Source: Dokdonella koreensis DS-123 (GTDB lineage Bacteria > Pseudomonadota > Gammaproteobacteria > Xanthomonadales > Rhodanobacteraceae). From it: 64,000 nucleotides of DNA. The DNA lies in the NCBI RefSeq assembly GCF_001632775.1, contig NZ_CP015249.1, forward strand, positions 1,778,686-1,842,685, given 5' to 3'. The notes under the pieces were generated by a model. It ran no database searches. It had not been told where the DNA came from and was given only the letters and a program-made list of their open reading frames with translations. Position 1 is the first letter of the stretch; every line of letters begins with the position of its first letter. The translations under genes were made by a program, and so were the position numbers. Positions 36,776 through 50,194 of the stretch are shown piece by piece.

Positions 36776-38601
36776 CAGTAGACGTCCCGGCTGTAGCGGC
36801 GCTGGGCGGCGAGGGTGTGGAGCCATTCGGCGGCCGATTCGCGCCCGTGCCCGCCGTGCGTGATCGCGATCTCGACGAGCGCCGCCTCGACGTCACGCGC
36901 CATCCGCGCGGCATCGCCGCAGACGTACAGGTGCCCGCCGTTCTCGATCCAGTCGTACAGGTCGCGGCCGCGCCGCCGCAGGGCGTGCTGCACGTAGACC
37001 TTCTCCGGCTGGTCGCGCGAGAACGCCAGGTCGATCCGGTGCAGGCGGCCGTCGCGGTGCGCCTGCTGCCACTCGGCCTGGTAGAGGAACTCCGAACGGA
37101 AGTGCGGATTGCCGAAGAACAGCCAGTTGCGGCCGGTGGCGCCGGTCTCGATGCGTTCCTGCAGGAAGGCGCGGAACGGCGCGACGCCGGTACCCGGACC
37201 GATCATCACGATGTCGCGGGCCGGGTCGGCCGGCAGGCGGAAGCGGTCGTTGGCCTCGACGAAGACCGGCACCGTGCCGGCTTCACCGCGATCGGCCAGG
37301 AAGCGCGACGCGCTGCCGACGTGCGGCGTACCGAAGGCCTCGTAGCCGACTACCGCGACGGTCAGGTGCACTTCCTCGCCGACGGCGGCGCGGCTGGAGG
37401 CGATCGAGTACAGGCGCGGCGCCAGGGGCCGCAGCGCGGCGACGAGATCGCCCGCATCCCAGCGCGCGGGGAATGCGCGCAGCAGGTCCACCACCTGGTG
37501 ACTTTCGAGCAGGGCGCGCAGCCGGTCGGCACCGTCGGGCGCGAGCGCCGCATCGAGGGCGGCATGGCCGGCCCGCCCGGCATGCGCGGTCACGAACGGT
37601 CGCGTGAGCCGGGTCAGCTCGCGCCGTCCGGACAGCCAGCCGGCGAGCGGCAGCGTCTCGCCGGCCAGCGTCACCGGCTGCTCGCGATCCGCGCCGAGGG
37701 CGTCGATCACCGCGTCCACCAGCGCCGCCGGCTGGGTCGGCCAGACGCCGAGCGCATCGCCCGGCTGGTAGTCGAGCCCGGACCCTTCGAGCGAGAGCTC
37801 GATGTGGCGGATGTCCTTGGCGCTGTCGCGCCCGACGATGCGCTGGTTGGCGAGCAGCGGCGCCGCGAACGGACGCTCGCGCGTCACGCTCGACGGCGCG
37901 GGCGAGGCCGCGCCGCCGCGCAGCGGCGTCACGGTGGCCAAGGCCGGTGCCGGCTTGAGGGCCTCGCGTGCACGCGCCAGCGCCTGTTCGTTCCACGGCC
38001 CGGCGACCGATTCGACATCCACGTCGGCTTCGCCGCGCGCCAGCAGCCGCTCGGCGCCCAGCGCCGCGAGGCGCTCGTCGATCAGGGTTCCGATCGCGCA
38101 GAACCGGGGATAGCTGGAGTCGCCGAGGCCGAGGACCGCGTAGCGCAGCTGCGGCAGGCGCGGCGCGCGGCGGCCGTTCAGGTGCTCGATGAACGCGCGC
38201 GCATCATCGGGCGGGTCGCCGTCGCCCTGGGTGCTGACCACGACGTAGAGCAGGCGCTCGGCGGACAGTTCGCGCAGCGGATAGGCGTCGGCGCGCAGCA
38301 GCCGCACCGGCAGGCCGGCGTCCTCGATCCGGCGAGCCAGCGCTTCGGCCTGGCGCTTGGCGTTGCCGGTCTGCGAGCCGAACACGATGGTCGCCGGCGC
38401 GCCGTCGGCCGCCTCGGCCGGGGCCGGCTGGCCGCTGCCGGGTTCGCGTATCGTCTGTGCGGCCAGGCCGGCGAAGTAGCCGGCGGTCCAGTGCAGCGCG
38501 TCGCGGTCCAGTCCCTCGGTCAGCCGCGACAGCAGCGCCAGCTTCTCCTGGGGCAGGGCGGGCGGCAGGCGGGCGGGAAGGGCGGACACCGGTAGCTCCA
38601 T
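36775..38601 (-). CDS. cysJ: Sulfite reductase flavoprotein (alpha) subunit
   Basis: The 608-residue diflavin reductase passes NADPH electrons to CysI. It has a flavodoxin domain (about 65-205: [44 protein letters not shown]), an FAD-binding domain with RLYSIASS, and an NADPH domain with [17 protein letters not shown], ending RYSRDVY as in other CysJ proteins. I prefer ATG 38601 because the upstream ATG at 38616 lies in the palindrome of the putative operator. It is first in the leftward cysJIH-sat run and divergent from a porin. Confidence 0.96.
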   Translation of the reverse strand: MELPVSALPARLPPALPQEKLALLSRLTEGLDRDALHWTAGYFAGLAAQTIREPGSGQPAPAEAADGAPATIVFGSQTGNAKRQAEALARRIEDAGLPVRLLRADAYPLRELSAERLLYVVVSTQGDGDPPDDARAFIEHLNGRRAPRLPQLRYAVLGLGDSSYPRFCAIGTLIDERLAALGAERLLARGEADVDVESVAGPWNEQALARAREALKPAPALATVTPLRGGAASPAPSSVTRERPFAAPLLANQRIVGRDSAKDIRHIELSLEGSGLDYQPGDALGVWPTQPAALVDAVIDALGADREQPVTLAGETLPLAGWLSGRRELTRLTRPFVTAHAGRAGHAALDAALAPDGADRLRALLESHQVVDLLRAFPARWDAGDLVAALRPLAPRLYSIASSRAAVGEEVHLTVAVVGYEAFGTPHVGSASRFLADRGEAGTVPVFVEANDRFRLPADPARDIVMIGPGTGVAPFRAFLQERIETGATGRNWLFFGNPHFRSEFLYQAEWQQAHRDGRLHRIDLAFSRDQPEKVYVQHALRRRGRDLYDWIENGGHLYVCGDAARMARDVEAALVEIAITHGGHGRESAAEWLHTLAAQRRYSRDVY

Positions 38602-38605
38602 CGAA

Positions 38606-38625
38606 TGGACGTCCATACGTCCGAA
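38606..38625 (-). promoter_or_regulatory. Putative cys-regulon operator at cysJ
   Basis: On the minus strand the site reads TTCGGACGTATGGACGTCCA, identical at 19 of 20 positions to 8770-8789 upstream of the CysB-type gene. It includes the 12-bp palindrome ATGGACGTCCAT (38605-38616) and tandem octamers GGACGTAT and GGACGTCC. It ends 4 bp before the chosen cysJ start, a position more typical of a repressor than an activator. Confidence 0.6.
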
Positions 38626-38840
38626 TGACGAGGATGCTAGGGGTTCGCGGGCGGGTGCGGAACGAACGGCTGGTTATGGGGACATGCCGGGGGTGCATTG
38701 CCGATCGCCATATCGGCCCGGGCGCGGCAGGATGCCGCCCCACGGTGCGTCGCGCGGTGATTGGGATATTCGCAGCGTTCATTTCCGGGCGACGCCGGGC
38801 GCTCGCGATAGTGTGGACTCGACATTCATCGGGGATCGGC

Positions 38841-40028
38841 ATGTTCAAGCTTTCAACGGGTCTTCTGGGGCTGGCCGCGGCGCTGGCCGGCAATGCGCTG
38901 GCCTACGACATCGAGGACTGGCCCACGCACGTGGTCTTCGCGGACGGCACCGACCTCGGCCTGAGCGGGCAGTACCAGTACGACACCAACCGCTTCTCCA
39001 ACGACGTGCTGCCCGACGGCAGCCGCCGGTTCGAGGACGACACCGCCAACCGCCGCAAGGAGCTCGGTTTCTTCGTGCGCAAGAAGGGCGTCTACGACGC
39101 CGGGGCGATCTACGACTTCTGGAACAAGCAGTGGCTGGACACCTACGTCCGCGTCCAGTCCAAGGCCCTGTTCGGCGCCGACTACGGCGCGTTCCGCATC
39201 GGCTACACCAAGACGCCGGTCGGCTTCGAGGGCGTCACCAGCTCGCGCGCGACCAGCTTCCTGGAGACGGCGCTGCCGATCCAGGCGTTCTACGAGAATC
39301 GCCGCACCGGCATCGACTGGGCCTTCGAGCGCCCGCGCTACCTGGTCAACCTCGGCTACTACTTCGGCCAGGACATCCAGGGCGACAACGACGGCACCAC
39401 GCTGGGCGGTCGTGTCGCGCTGACGCCGTTCAAGGACGCCGGCCACGTGCTGCACCTCGGCCTGTCCGCCTCGCGCGAGTCGCCCGACGCGACCACCGAC
39501 GGCCTCGGCCGGCGCAACCTGCCCGGTTTCCGGCCGCGCGCCCGCCCGGAGGCCGGCCTGACGCCGATCCGGCTGGTCGACGCCGGCAACCTGGCCGACG
39601 TCGACACGATCGACCGGGCCGGGCTGGAGGGACTGTGGATCGAGGGGCCGTGGTCGCTGCAAGGCGAGTACCTGACGGTGGATGTCGAGCGCAACGGGGC
39701 CCTGCCGGGCTTCAGCGGCGAGGGCTACTACGTGTTCGGCAGCTGGGTGGCCACCGGCGAATCGCGCCCCTACAGCGGCGGCAACAGCGGCAACATCAAG
39801 CCCAAGGGCCGCTGGGGCGCGCTGGAGCTGCTGTTGCGCTACAGCGCCGTCGACCTCAACGACGGCGCGATCCGTGGCGGCCGCCAGGACGACTGGACGC
39901 TCGGTGCCAACTGGTTCCTGACGACGCACTTCAAGCTGCAGGCCAACGTCGTCAAGGCATCCAGCCGGCGCCAGGGCCTGGGGCTGGACCCGGAGGTGTT
40001 CCAGCTGCGTGCGCAGATCTATTTCTGA
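38841..40028 (+). CDS. Outer-membrane porin (OprO/OprP-like)
   Basis: The 395-residue protein has a signal peptide (LLGLAAALAGNALA), then a porin O/P-type beta-barrel: alternating amphipathic strands, FRIGYTKTPVGFEG, YENRRTGIDWAFERPRYL, and a C-terminal phenylalanine in LRAQIYF, the outer-membrane insertion signature. OprO/P members pass phosphate or polyphosphate. Placement divergent from the sulfate operon suggests an anion such as sulfate, but that is inference. It shares the 239-bp control region that holds the cysJ operator. Confidence 0.88.
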   Translation: MFKLSTGLLGLAAALAGNALAYDIEDWPTHVVFADGTDLGLSGQYQYDTNRFSNDVLPDGSRRFEDDTANRRKELGFFVRKKGVYDAGAIYDFWNKQWLDTYVRVQSKALFGADYGAFRIGYTKTPVGFEGVTSSRATSFLETALPIQAFYENRRTGIDWAFERPRYLVNLGYYFGQDIQGDNDGTTLGGRVALTPFKDAGHVLHLGLSASRESPDATTDGLGRRNLPGFRPRARPEAGLTPIRLVDAGNLADVDTIDRAGLEGLWIEGPWSLQGEYLTVDVERNGALPGFSGEGYYVFGSWVATGESRPYSGGNSGNIKPKGRWGALELLLRYSAVDLNDGAIRGGRQDDWTLGANWFLTTHFKLQANVVKASSRRQGLGLDPEVFQLRAQIYF

Positions 40029-40032
40029 TGCG

Positions 40033-40058
40033 GTGACGGCCGGTTTCCGGCCGGTCAC
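40033..40058 (+). terminator. Hairpin after the porin gene
   Basis: GTGACGGCCGG and CCGGCCGGTCAC flank a TTT loop and form a strong stem with one bulged base, five bases after the porin stop codon. The T-run is lacking, so termination is likely but not certain. Confidence 0.5.
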
Positions 40059-40137
40059 TTGACCTGCGCCGATTCGCGCCCAACATAGGCCCTTCGGCGG
40101 GCCGGCCCGCCGTCCGAATCCTGAACGAGCGCGTCCG

Positions 40138-41088
40138 ATGACCGTCAACGAAAGCAGCGCCCTGCGCGCGATGCCCGATATCGCCACCGAACCCCAGGCG
40201 GCCACCGCCGGCGTGCTGGACTGGGTGGGCATGGACGACATCGCGGCGCCGGTGCGCCTGGCGACCGCCGATGGCGGCATCGTGCAGTCACCGGCGCGGG
40301 TGGCGGCGTTCGTCAACCTCAAGCGCCAGGACGCGCGCGGCATCCACATGTCGCGCCTGTACCTGCACGTGGACCGCCACCTGTCCTCCGAGCCGCTGAC
40401 GCCGTGCTCGCTGCGCCGGCTGCTGCGCGACTTCCTCGACTCGCACGCGGACCTGTCCGACCGTGCCCAGGTCCGCATCCGCTTCGACCACATGGTCCGC
40501 CGCCCGGCGCTGCGCAGCGACAACAGCGGCTGGAAGTCCTACCCGATCACCGTGACGGCGACGATGGACGAGGGCCAGTTCGCGCTGGAGCTGGGCTGCG
40601 ACATCGCCTACTCGAGCACCTGTCCGTGCTCGGCGGCGCTGGCGCGCCAGCTGATCCAGCAGCAGTTCGCCGCCGATTTCGCCGCGGACCAGCCGCTGGC
40701 CCGCGAGGCGGTGCTGGCCTGGCTGGGGCGCGAGCAGGGCATCGTGGCCACGCCGCACAGCCAGCGCAGCAGCGCGCAGGTGCGCGTGCGGTTGGCGCCG
40801 GGCTTCGATTTCCCGATCCTCGACATCATCGACCGCGTCGAGGACGCGCTGCAGACGCCGGTGCAGACCGCCGTCAAGCGCGAGGACGAGCAGGCCTTCG
40901 CCCTGCTCAACGGCCAGAACCTGATGTTCTGCGAGGATGCGGCGCGCCGCATCCGGCACGCGCTGGACGGCGACGAGCGGATCAGCGACTTCTGGGTCCG
41001 CGCCAGCCACTTCGAGAGCCTGCATCCGCACGATGCCGTCGCCGTGGCGACCAAGGGCGTGCGCAACGGCTACGGCCCGGACGCCTGA
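40138..41088 (+). CDS. folE2: GTP cyclohydrolase FolE2 (type IB)
   Basis: The 316-residue enzyme opens GTP to dihydroneopterin triphosphate, the first step of folate and queuosine synthesis. Family marks include the QGIHMSRL-like DARGIHMSRLY, the metal cysteine in CPCSAALA, and the C-terminal FESLHPHDAVAV. FolE2 often substitutes for zinc-dependent FolE and is frequently under Zur control, but no Zur box was seen upstream. A TTGACC at about 40060 may be a -35 element. Confidence 0.94.
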   Translation: MTVNESSALRAMPDIATEPQAATAGVLDWVGMDDIAAPVRLATADGGIVQSPARVAAFVNLKRQDARGIHMSRLYLHVDRHLSSEPLTPCSLRRLLRDFLDSHADLSDRAQVRIRFDHMVRRPALRSDNSGWKSYPITVTATMDEGQFALELGCDIAYSSTCPCSAALARQLIQQQFAADFAADQPLAREAVLAWLGREQGIVATPHSQRSSAQVRVRLAPGFDFPILDIIDRVEDALQTPVQTAVKREDEQAFALLNGQNLMFCEDAARRIRHALDGDERISDFWVRASHFESLHPHDAVAVATKGVRNGYGPDA

Positions 41089-41139
41089 GGCGCCGGGGGA
41101 GGGCCGCGGGGCGCTCCCTGCCGATCGGCTAGCGCGTGG

Positions 41140-42375
41140 TCAGTACAGCACGCGCGTGCGCAGCGTGCCGGGGATCTGCGCCAGCGCCTCCTTGAGCGCG
41201 GCGGCCTGCGGCTCGGACGTGGACACGTCGATCACGACGTAGCCGATCGACGGGCTGGTCTGCAGGTACTGGCCGTCGATGTTGACGTTCTCGCGCGAGA
41301 ACAGCTCGTTGATGCGCGACAGCATGCCCGGCGTGTTGCGGTGGATGTGCAGCAGCCGGCGGCTGTGCGGATGCTCGGGCAGGGTCACCTCGGGGAAGTT
41401 GACCGCCGACAGCGTCGAGCCGTTGTCGCTGTAGCGCACCAGCTTGGCGGCGACCTCGATGCCGATGTTGTCCTGCGCCTCCAGCGTGCTGCCGCCGACG
41501 TGCGGGGTCAGTATCACGTTGTCCATGCCGACCAGCGGCGAGACGAACGCGTCCTCGTTGCCCTTGGGCTCGACCGGGAACACGTCGATCGCGGCGCCGG
41601 CGATGTGCCCGGTGCGCAGCGCCGCGGCCAATGCGTCGATGTCGACGACGGTGCCGCGCGAGGCGTTGATCAGGCAGGCGCCGGGCCGCATCCGCGCCAG
41701 CTGCGCCGCACCGATCATCAGCCGCGTCTGCGGCGTCTCCGGGACGTGCAGCGTGACGACGTCGGCGCGTTCGAGCAGGTCGTCCAGGGCGGCGGCGGCC
41801 TGCGCGTTGCCGAGCGTGAGCTTGGACTCGACGTCGTGGAACAGCACGCGCATGCCGAGCCCCTCGGCGAGCAGGCCCACCTGGGTGCCGATGTGGCCGT
41901 AGCCGACGATACCGAGCACCTTGCCGCGCACCTCGTAGCTGCCGGCGGCGGACTTGGACCAGCCGCCGCGATGGCACTGGGCGTTCTTCTGCGGGATGCG
42001 CCGCATCAGCAGGATCGCCTCGGCCAGCACCAGCTCGGCGACGCTGCGGGTGTTGGAATAGGGCGCGTTGAAGACCGGAACGCCCAGGCCCTGCGCGGCG
42101 GCCAGGTCGACCTGGTTGGTGCCGATGCAGAAGCAGCCGACCGCGATCAGGCGCTTGGCGCTTTCCAGCGTGGCTGCATCGAGCTGGGTGCGCGAGCGGA
42201 TGCCGACCAGGTGCGCATCGGCGATGCGCCGGCGCAGTTCCGCGTCCGGTAGCGACTTCTCGTGGAACTCGATCTGCGAGTAGCCGGCCGCCTTGAAGGT
42301 CTCCACCGCGCTCGCGCTGACGCCTTCGAGCAGCAGCACGCGGATGTCCTGCTTGGGAAACGAGGTCTTCTTCAT
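41140..42375 (-). CDS. serA: D-3-phosphoglycerate dehydrogenase
   Basis: The 411-residue enzyme starts serine synthesis by oxidising 3-phosphoglycerate. The NAD site is LGIVGYGHIGTQVG (near 152-165), the catalytic Arg is in NASRGTVVD, the His in LTPHVGGST, and a C-terminal ACT domain (about 335-411, LLHIHRNTPGMLSRINELF) binds serine for feedback inhibition, as in E. coli SerA. SerA homologues also reduce 2-oxoglutarate to D-2-hydroxyglutarate, which fits the divergent dehydrogenase gene next door. It starts 176 bp from that gene. Confidence 0.96.
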   Translation of the reverse strand: MKKTSFPKQDIRVLLLEGVSASAVETFKAAGYSQIEFHEKSLPDAELRRRIADAHLVGIRSRTQLDAATLESAKRLIAVGCFCIGTNQVDLAAAQGLGVPVFNAPYSNTRSVAELVLAEAILLMRRIPQKNAQCHRGGWSKSAAGSYEVRGKVLGIVGYGHIGTQVGLLAEGLGMRVLFHDVESKLTLGNAQAAAALDDLLERADVVTLHVPETPQTRLMIGAAQLARMRPGACLINASRGTVVDIDALAAALRTGHIAGAAIDVFPVEPKGNEDAFVSPLVGMDNVILTPHVGGSTLEAQDNIGIEVAAKLVRYSDNGSTLSAVNFPEVTLPEHPHSRRLLHIHRNTPGMLSRINELFSRENVNIDGQYLQTSPSIGYVVIDVSTSEPQAAALKEALAQIPGTLRTRVLY

Positions 42376-42551
42376 GGCTCCGGTCGGCGGGTCGCGGGGA
42401 TGACCGGGTCGGCAGGGCTCGGCCCGGGTGAGCCGGAACTATGCCATGAGCGGGCGGCCATCGCGGCACGCCGCCGGTGGACGGTTTGCCGCATCGCTGG
42501 CAGGCTAGCGGCCTGCACCCGCGGGTGCCGATCCTCCCCGTTCCGTCGCCG

Positions 42552-46193
<3,642 letters not shown>

Positions 46194-46436
46194 TGGCTCA
46201 AGTTCCGTCGGCGCGGCGCCGGGACGACTCTGGCTGCAAGGTGCGTCGGGCGCAGGCCATGGCTGGACCGACGGGTTCGACCGTGAATGATCGCATGCCT
46301 GCCGGCTGCGGGCGACGCGGCCCGGCCCGGTGGGCCGCGGCGGCGGGCTGGGGCGGATCGCGCCGCGGCGGTCCGACGGCCGCGCGCGCGTGCACGTGGT
46401 GCGTCGCCGCCGGCGGCGCGCCGGCCGGCCCTTCGC

Positions 46437-47333
46437 TCAGTCGAGGACGACGCCGGCCAGCTTCTGCAGTGCTTCGGCGTAGCGCGCGGCCGTGCCCTCG
46501 ATGATCGCGCGCGGCAGGATCGGGCCGGGCGCGCGCTTGTTCCAGTCCAGCGTCTCCAGGTAGTCGCGCACGTACTGCTTGTCGTAGCTCGGCGGGCTGC
46601 TGCCGGGCTGGTACTGGTCGGCCGGCCAGAAGCGCGAGGAGTCCGGCGTCAGCATCTCGTCCATGACGAACAGGCGGCCTTCGGCGTCGGTGCCGAACTC
46701 GAACTTGGTGTCGGCGATCACGATGCCGCGCTCGGCGGCATAGGCGGCCGCATACCGATAGAGGTTCAAGGTCGCGGCCCGCACCTGCTCGGCGAGGTCG
46801 GCGCCGATGGTCGCGACGATGTGATCGAAGCTGACGTTCTCGTCGTGGTCGCCGAGCTTGGCCTTGGTCGACGGGGTGAAGATCGGCTCCGGCAGGCGGT
46901 CGGCCTGGCGCAGGCCCGCCGGCAGGCGGATGCCGCACACCGTCCCGCCGGCCTGGTAGTCCTTCCAGCCCGAGCCGATCAGGTAGCCGCGCGCGATCGC
47001 CTCGACCGGCAGCGGCTTCAGGCGCCGCGCGATGACGCTGCGCTTCGCGTAGAGGCCCGCCTCCACGCCCGCCGGCAATACCGGCGCCACCGGCTTGCCG
47101 GTCAGGTGGTTGGGCATCAGCGCAGCGGTCTTGGCGAACCAGAAGTTCGACAGCTGGGTCAGGATCTCGCCCTTGCCGGGAATCGGATCGGGCAGCACGA
47201 CATCGAACGCACTCAGCCTGTCGCTGGCGACGATCAGCAGTTCTTCGGGCGACAGGGCGTAGACGTCGCGAACCTTGCCGCGATGGAGCAGGGTGAGCTC
47301 GGGCAGGTTCGACTGGTGCAGGATGGTCGGCAC
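46437..47333 (-). CDS. purC: SAICAR synthetase
   Basis: The 298-residue purine enzyme joins CAIR and aspartate using ATP. Family marks are [60 protein letters not shown] and [13 protein letters not shown]. It belongs to the longer, about 300-residue group seen in many proteobacteria and yeast-like enzymes rather than the 237-residue E. coli form. The 243 bp downstream contain no gene. Confidence 0.96.
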   Translation of the reverse strand: MPTILHQSNLPELTLLHRGKVRDVYALSPEELLIVASDRLSAFDVVLPDPIPGKGEILTQLSNFWFAKTAALMPNHLTGKPVAPVLPAGVEAGLYAKRSVIARRLKPLPVEAIARGYLIGSGWKDYQAGGTVCGIRLPAGLRQADRLPEPIFTPSTKAKLGDHDENVSFDHIVATIGADLAEQVRAATLNLYRYAAAYAAERGIVIADTKFEFGTDAEGRLFVMDEMLTPDSSRFWPADQYQPGSSPPSYDKQYVRDYLETLDWNKRAPGPILPRAIIEGTAARYAEALQKLAGVVLD

Positions 47334-47604
47334 GGAAATCCGGAAGGTCGGTCGTGGGTGGGCGGCGATTGTAGCGGCAACTCGCTGCGTTCGACGTGCC
47401 GCGTTCGATGTTCGTGCGCCGTCGCCGTCCGCTTCTTGCAGGGACGCAGCGAGGCAGCGCGGGCGGACGCCGGTTCCGGCGGGTTTGCTACCATGCGCGC
47501 CGGTCCGGCGCCGCTCAGCGCGGGGCCGATGCGCACGCCCGCGGTCCGTCCGCGTGTTCAGCCCCGGCGATGCGCCACCACTGTCCCACCGCCATCACCT
47601 ATTC

Positions 47605-48396
47605 ATGATGAAGATCACCGGCAAGATCCTGGGCGCCTGCATCGGCCTGCTGGTCACCCGCAGCAGCTGGGGATTGCTCGCCGGCCTGTTCCTGGGCCAC
47701 CTGTGGGACATGGGACTGTTCCGGTCGCGCCCGCCGGTCCGGACGGCCTCGTTCCTGAATCCGCTGTTCGCCTTCGCGGGCGCGGTGTCCAAGTCCGACG
47801 GCCGCGTTTCCGAGGCGGAGATCCGCGCCGCCGAGGCACTGATGACGCGCATGCAGCTCGACAACGACCAGCGCCAGTCGGCGGTCGAGAGCTTCAACCG
47901 CGGCAAGCAGCCGCAGTTCGACATCCAGTACGCGATCACCGAGCTGCGCGCCTGGGCCAGCGGGCGGCGCGACCTGGGTTTCCTGCTGCTGGACATGCTG
48001 CTGGACATCGTCCACGCCGACGGTCCCCTGTCCACGCCGAAGCTGGTGCTGGTGCGCCGGCTGGGCAGCGCGCTCGGCATCAGCGACAACGAATTCAATG
48101 CCCTGTCGGCGATGAAGGGCTACGGCCGTCCGGGCGCGGACCCCGGTGCCGGTTCCCGCGGCGCCGGCGCCGGTGGCGCGCGCCCGCGATCGCAGGGCGG
48201 CGATCCGTATGCGATCCTCGGGCTGCAGCGCAGCGCGAGCGACCGCGAGATCAAGACGGCCTGGCGGCGGCTGATGAGCCAGCACCACCCGGACAAGCTC
48301 GGCGCCGTGCCGGACGAGCTCAAGCGGCGCGCCGAGCAGCGCGCGCGCGAGATCAACGCGGCCTACGAACAGATCAAGAACGAACGCGGTCAATGA
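47605..48396 (+). CDS. djlA: DjlA-like membrane co-chaperone (TerB plus J domain)
   Basis: The 263-residue protein has an N-terminal hydrophobic segment with the glycine-rich [23 protein letters not shown], a TerB-like helical domain (about 50-170), a Gly/Arg-rich linker and a C-terminal J domain (about 200-263) with the HPD motif in SQHHPDKL. DjlA anchors DnaK activity to the inner membrane. Two ATGs in tandem (47605, 47608) are possible. Its stop overlaps the rpe start (ATGA), so the two genes are coupled. Confidence 0.93.
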   Translation: MMKITGKILGACIGLLVTRSSWGLLAGLFLGHLWDMGLFRSRPPVRTASFLNPLFAFAGAVSKSDGRVSEAEIRAAEALMTRMQLDNDQRQSAVESFNRGKQPQFDIQYAITELRAWASGRRDLGFLLLDMLLDIVHADGPLSTPKLVLVRRLGSALGISDNEFNALSAMKGYGRPGADPGAGSRGAGAGGARPRSQGGDPYAILGLQRSASDREIKTAWRRLMSQHHPDKLGAVPDELKRRAEQRAREINAAYEQIKNERGQ

Positions 48397-49076
48397 CGCC
48401 CATGGCAAAGCAACCCTGCATCATCGCTCCCTCGATCCTCTCGGCCGATTTCGCCCGCCTCGGCGAGGAGGTCGATCGCGTGCTGGCGGCCGGTGCCGAC
48501 TGGGTGCATTTCGACGTGATGGACAACCACTACGTGCCGAACCTGACGATCGGGCCGCTGGTCTGCGAGGCGCTGCGCAAGCACGGCATCACCGCCCCGA
48601 TCGACGTGCACCTGATGGTCAAGCCGGTCGACCGCATCATTCCCGATTTCGCCAAGGCCGGTGCGACGCTGATCAGCTTCCACCCGGAGGCCAGCGAGCA
48701 CATCGACCGTACGATCCAGCTGATCAAGGCCTCCGGCTGCCAGGCCGGCCTGGTCTTCAATCCGGCCACGCCGCTCGCCTATCTGGACCACGTGCTCGAC
48801 CAGCTGGACCTGGTCCTGATCATGTCGGTCAACCCCGGCTTCGGTGGCCAGAGCTTCATTCCATCGGCGCTGGACAAGCTGCGCAGCGTGCGCGAGCGCA
48901 TCGACCGCAGCGGCCGGCCGGTCCGGCTGGAGATCGACGGCGGCGTCAAGGCCGACAACATCGCGGCGATCGCCGCGGCCGGCGCGGACACCTTCGTCGC
49001 CGGTTCGGCGATCTTCGGCCAGGCCGACTACGCCGGTGTCATCGCCGCGATGCGCCAGGCCGTCGCCGCGGTCTAG
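48393..49076 (+). CDS. rpe: Ribulose-phosphate 3-epimerase
   Basis: The 227-residue TIM-barrel enzyme interconverts ribulose-5-phosphate and xylulose-5-phosphate. Metal and catalytic segments are [58 protein letters not shown] and LEIDGGVK. The ATG at 48393 overlaps the djlA stop; ATG 48402 is possible. Its TAG stop is part of the terminal CTAG of a full copy of the 271-bp element, so any downstream gene is cut off by that insertion. Confidence 0.97.
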   Translation: MTPMAKQPCIIAPSILSADFARLGEEVDRVLAAGADWVHFDVMDNHYVPNLTIGPLVCEALRKHGITAPIDVHLMVKPVDRIIPDFAKAGATLISFHPEASEHIDRTIQLIKASGCQAGLVFNPATPLAYLDHVLDQLDLVLIMSVNPGFGGQSFIPSALDKLRSVRERIDRSGRPVRLEIDGGVKADNIAAIAAAGADTFVAGSAIFGQADYAGVIAAMRQAVAAV

Positions 49077-49343
49077 GGCGTGTCATCAATCCCCCGGCAG
49101 GTCGCGTTGGCCCTGGAAAGTCGTCAGGGGGTGTAGTGTGGCGCCGCGCCTGACTGGCCGTCAGGTCAAGCCGCGCAACGCACGCTGGCGGCTTTCCAGG
49201 GCCAACCCGTAGGGCCGCTCTTGCGTGCGCCCGGGACTGCGTCATCGCTCGGGCGTGGACCGACGTCCACTTCCTCCCTCTTCCTTGTCACGGACGCACG
49301 CAAGAACGGCGCGGCCTACCGAGGGATTGATGACACGCCCTAG
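49073..49343 (+). mobile_element. 271-bp MITE-like inverted-repeat element, copy 2
   Basis: Ends are CTAGGGCGTGTCATCAATC and its inverted complement, each including CTAG. It has the same orientation as the 54536 copy and I count only two differing bases between them (GTG against GAG in the left end, GTCAC against GTCCC in the right half). The left CTAG supplies the rpe stop codon. No open frame inside encodes a transposase. The near identity of two copies 5 kb apart indicates recent movement or gene conversion. Confidence 0.88.
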
Positions 49344-49451
49344 GGCCAGGCGCGCCGTTCGCTTCGCCCGGCAGCGCACCGTGCCGAAAAATCCGCAGCG
49401 CGGTACCGGCGGCGGAGGGCGCGGTACCGGCTGCGGAACGAAAACCTGAGG

Positions 49452-49637
49452 TCAGCGATTGTCCGCGACGTGAACACGGTATCGGCCGGCCGGCGCCGGT
49501 CCTGCGCGTCCCGGCGCCCGGCTGCCGGTCTTCGCGTCCGCAGGCGCGCCGCCGTGGGCGAGCAGCCACACGAGGAACGCCAGCCGGGTGGGATGCAGCC
49601 AGGGACGCGTGACATCCGGCGGCGCGGGCCGCTTCAT
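49452..49637 (-). CDS. Small predicted exported/membrane protein (61 aa), micro-ORF 3
   Basis: This 61-residue product begins MKRPAPPDVTRPWLHPTRLA, has one short hydrophobic stretch (LAFLVWLLAHG) and a Gly/Pro/Arg-rich tail. It is not recognised. Support comes from context: its ATG overlaps the stop of the preceding micro-ORF (ATGA), the third member of a chain with identical junctions, and codon third positions are strongly G/C like real genes here. Confidence 0.5.
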   Translation of the reverse strand: MKRPAPPDVTRPWLHPTRLAFLVWLLAHGGAPADAKTGSRAPGRAGPAPAGRYRVHVADNR

Positions 49638-49798
49638 CGCGCGGCCGTTGAGGTAGCCGCGTCGCGCGCGGCGGTGCCGGCCTCGGGCGCGCCGATCGAG
49701 GCGGCGATGCCCAGCAGCAGGGCGATCAGCGCGAACGCGATGCGCATCGGCTCGCGGCCGTCCAGTTCGCTGTCGGACTCGGGGTGTTCGTTCTTCAT
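49634..49798 (-). CDS. Small single-pass membrane protein (54 aa), micro-ORF 2
   Basis: The 54-residue product has an acidic hydrophilic N-terminus (MKNEHPESDSELDGREP) and one clear TM helix (MRIAFALIALLLGIAASIG), followed by an Ala/Thr tail. It is joined to the ORF on each side by ATGA overlaps, and third codon positions are nearly all G or C. No family recognised. Its position divergent from the sortase-type response regulator suggests control by that system. Confidence 0.6.
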   Translation of the reverse strand: MKNEHPESDSELDGREPMRIAFALIALLLGIAASIGAPEAGTAARDAATSTAAR

Positions 49799-50019
49799 CG
49801 CGCTGTCCTCGGGGCTGGGTGGTCCGTGATCGCCAGGGCCTGGCGGCAGCTGCCCGGCTGGTCCGGCGATCGGGCGAGGTCGGTGCGGCAGGCCGGGTCG
49901 GCATCCGCGCCGGGGACGCCGAGCGGCAGGGCGGTCAGCCATGCCAGGGCGAGCCAGGCGGCGCAGAGCAGGCGGAATCCGCGGTGTCGGTGGAACGGCA
50001 GTGGCGATGGCGCGTGCAT
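49795..50019 (-). CDS. Small exported protein (74 aa), micro-ORF 1
   Basis: The 74-residue product has a basic N-terminus and a hydrophobic core (LLCAAWLALAWLTALPLGV) resembling a signal peptide, then a short mature part with two cysteines (PACRTDLA and GSCRQALA). It would be first in the three-ORF leftward unit and starts 175 bp from the divergent response regulator gene. Longer in-frame starts run into that gene and are less likely. Not recognised. Confidence 0.5.
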   Translation of the reverse strand: MHAPSPLPFHRHRGFRLLCAAWLALAWLTALPLGVPGADADPACRTDLARSPDQPGSCRQALAITDHPAPRTAR

Positions 50020-50194
50020 GGCGGTTGCGGGTCGGGGTTGCGTGGGGCCATTGAAGCCCCTGGCACGGGCAGGAAGCCGCCGGTGCGCTGGCCGGTTGGC
50101 GGCCGCTTTATGGCGATTCGCGGGCGGTCGCTCCAGCGCCGTTGCATGCCGCGCGCCGGCCTGCGTAAGCTGCCGGCAACCGGAGGAAAGCCGC

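Noticed and set aside
38602-38616. ATG at 38616 as the cysJ start
   Set aside because: It lies within the palindrome shared with the other cys promoter and adds only five residues. It remains possible but less likely than 38601.
40029-40137. A possible Zur box before folE2
   Set aside because: FolE2 is often under Zur control, but no AT-rich GTTATA-type palindrome is present in this interval.
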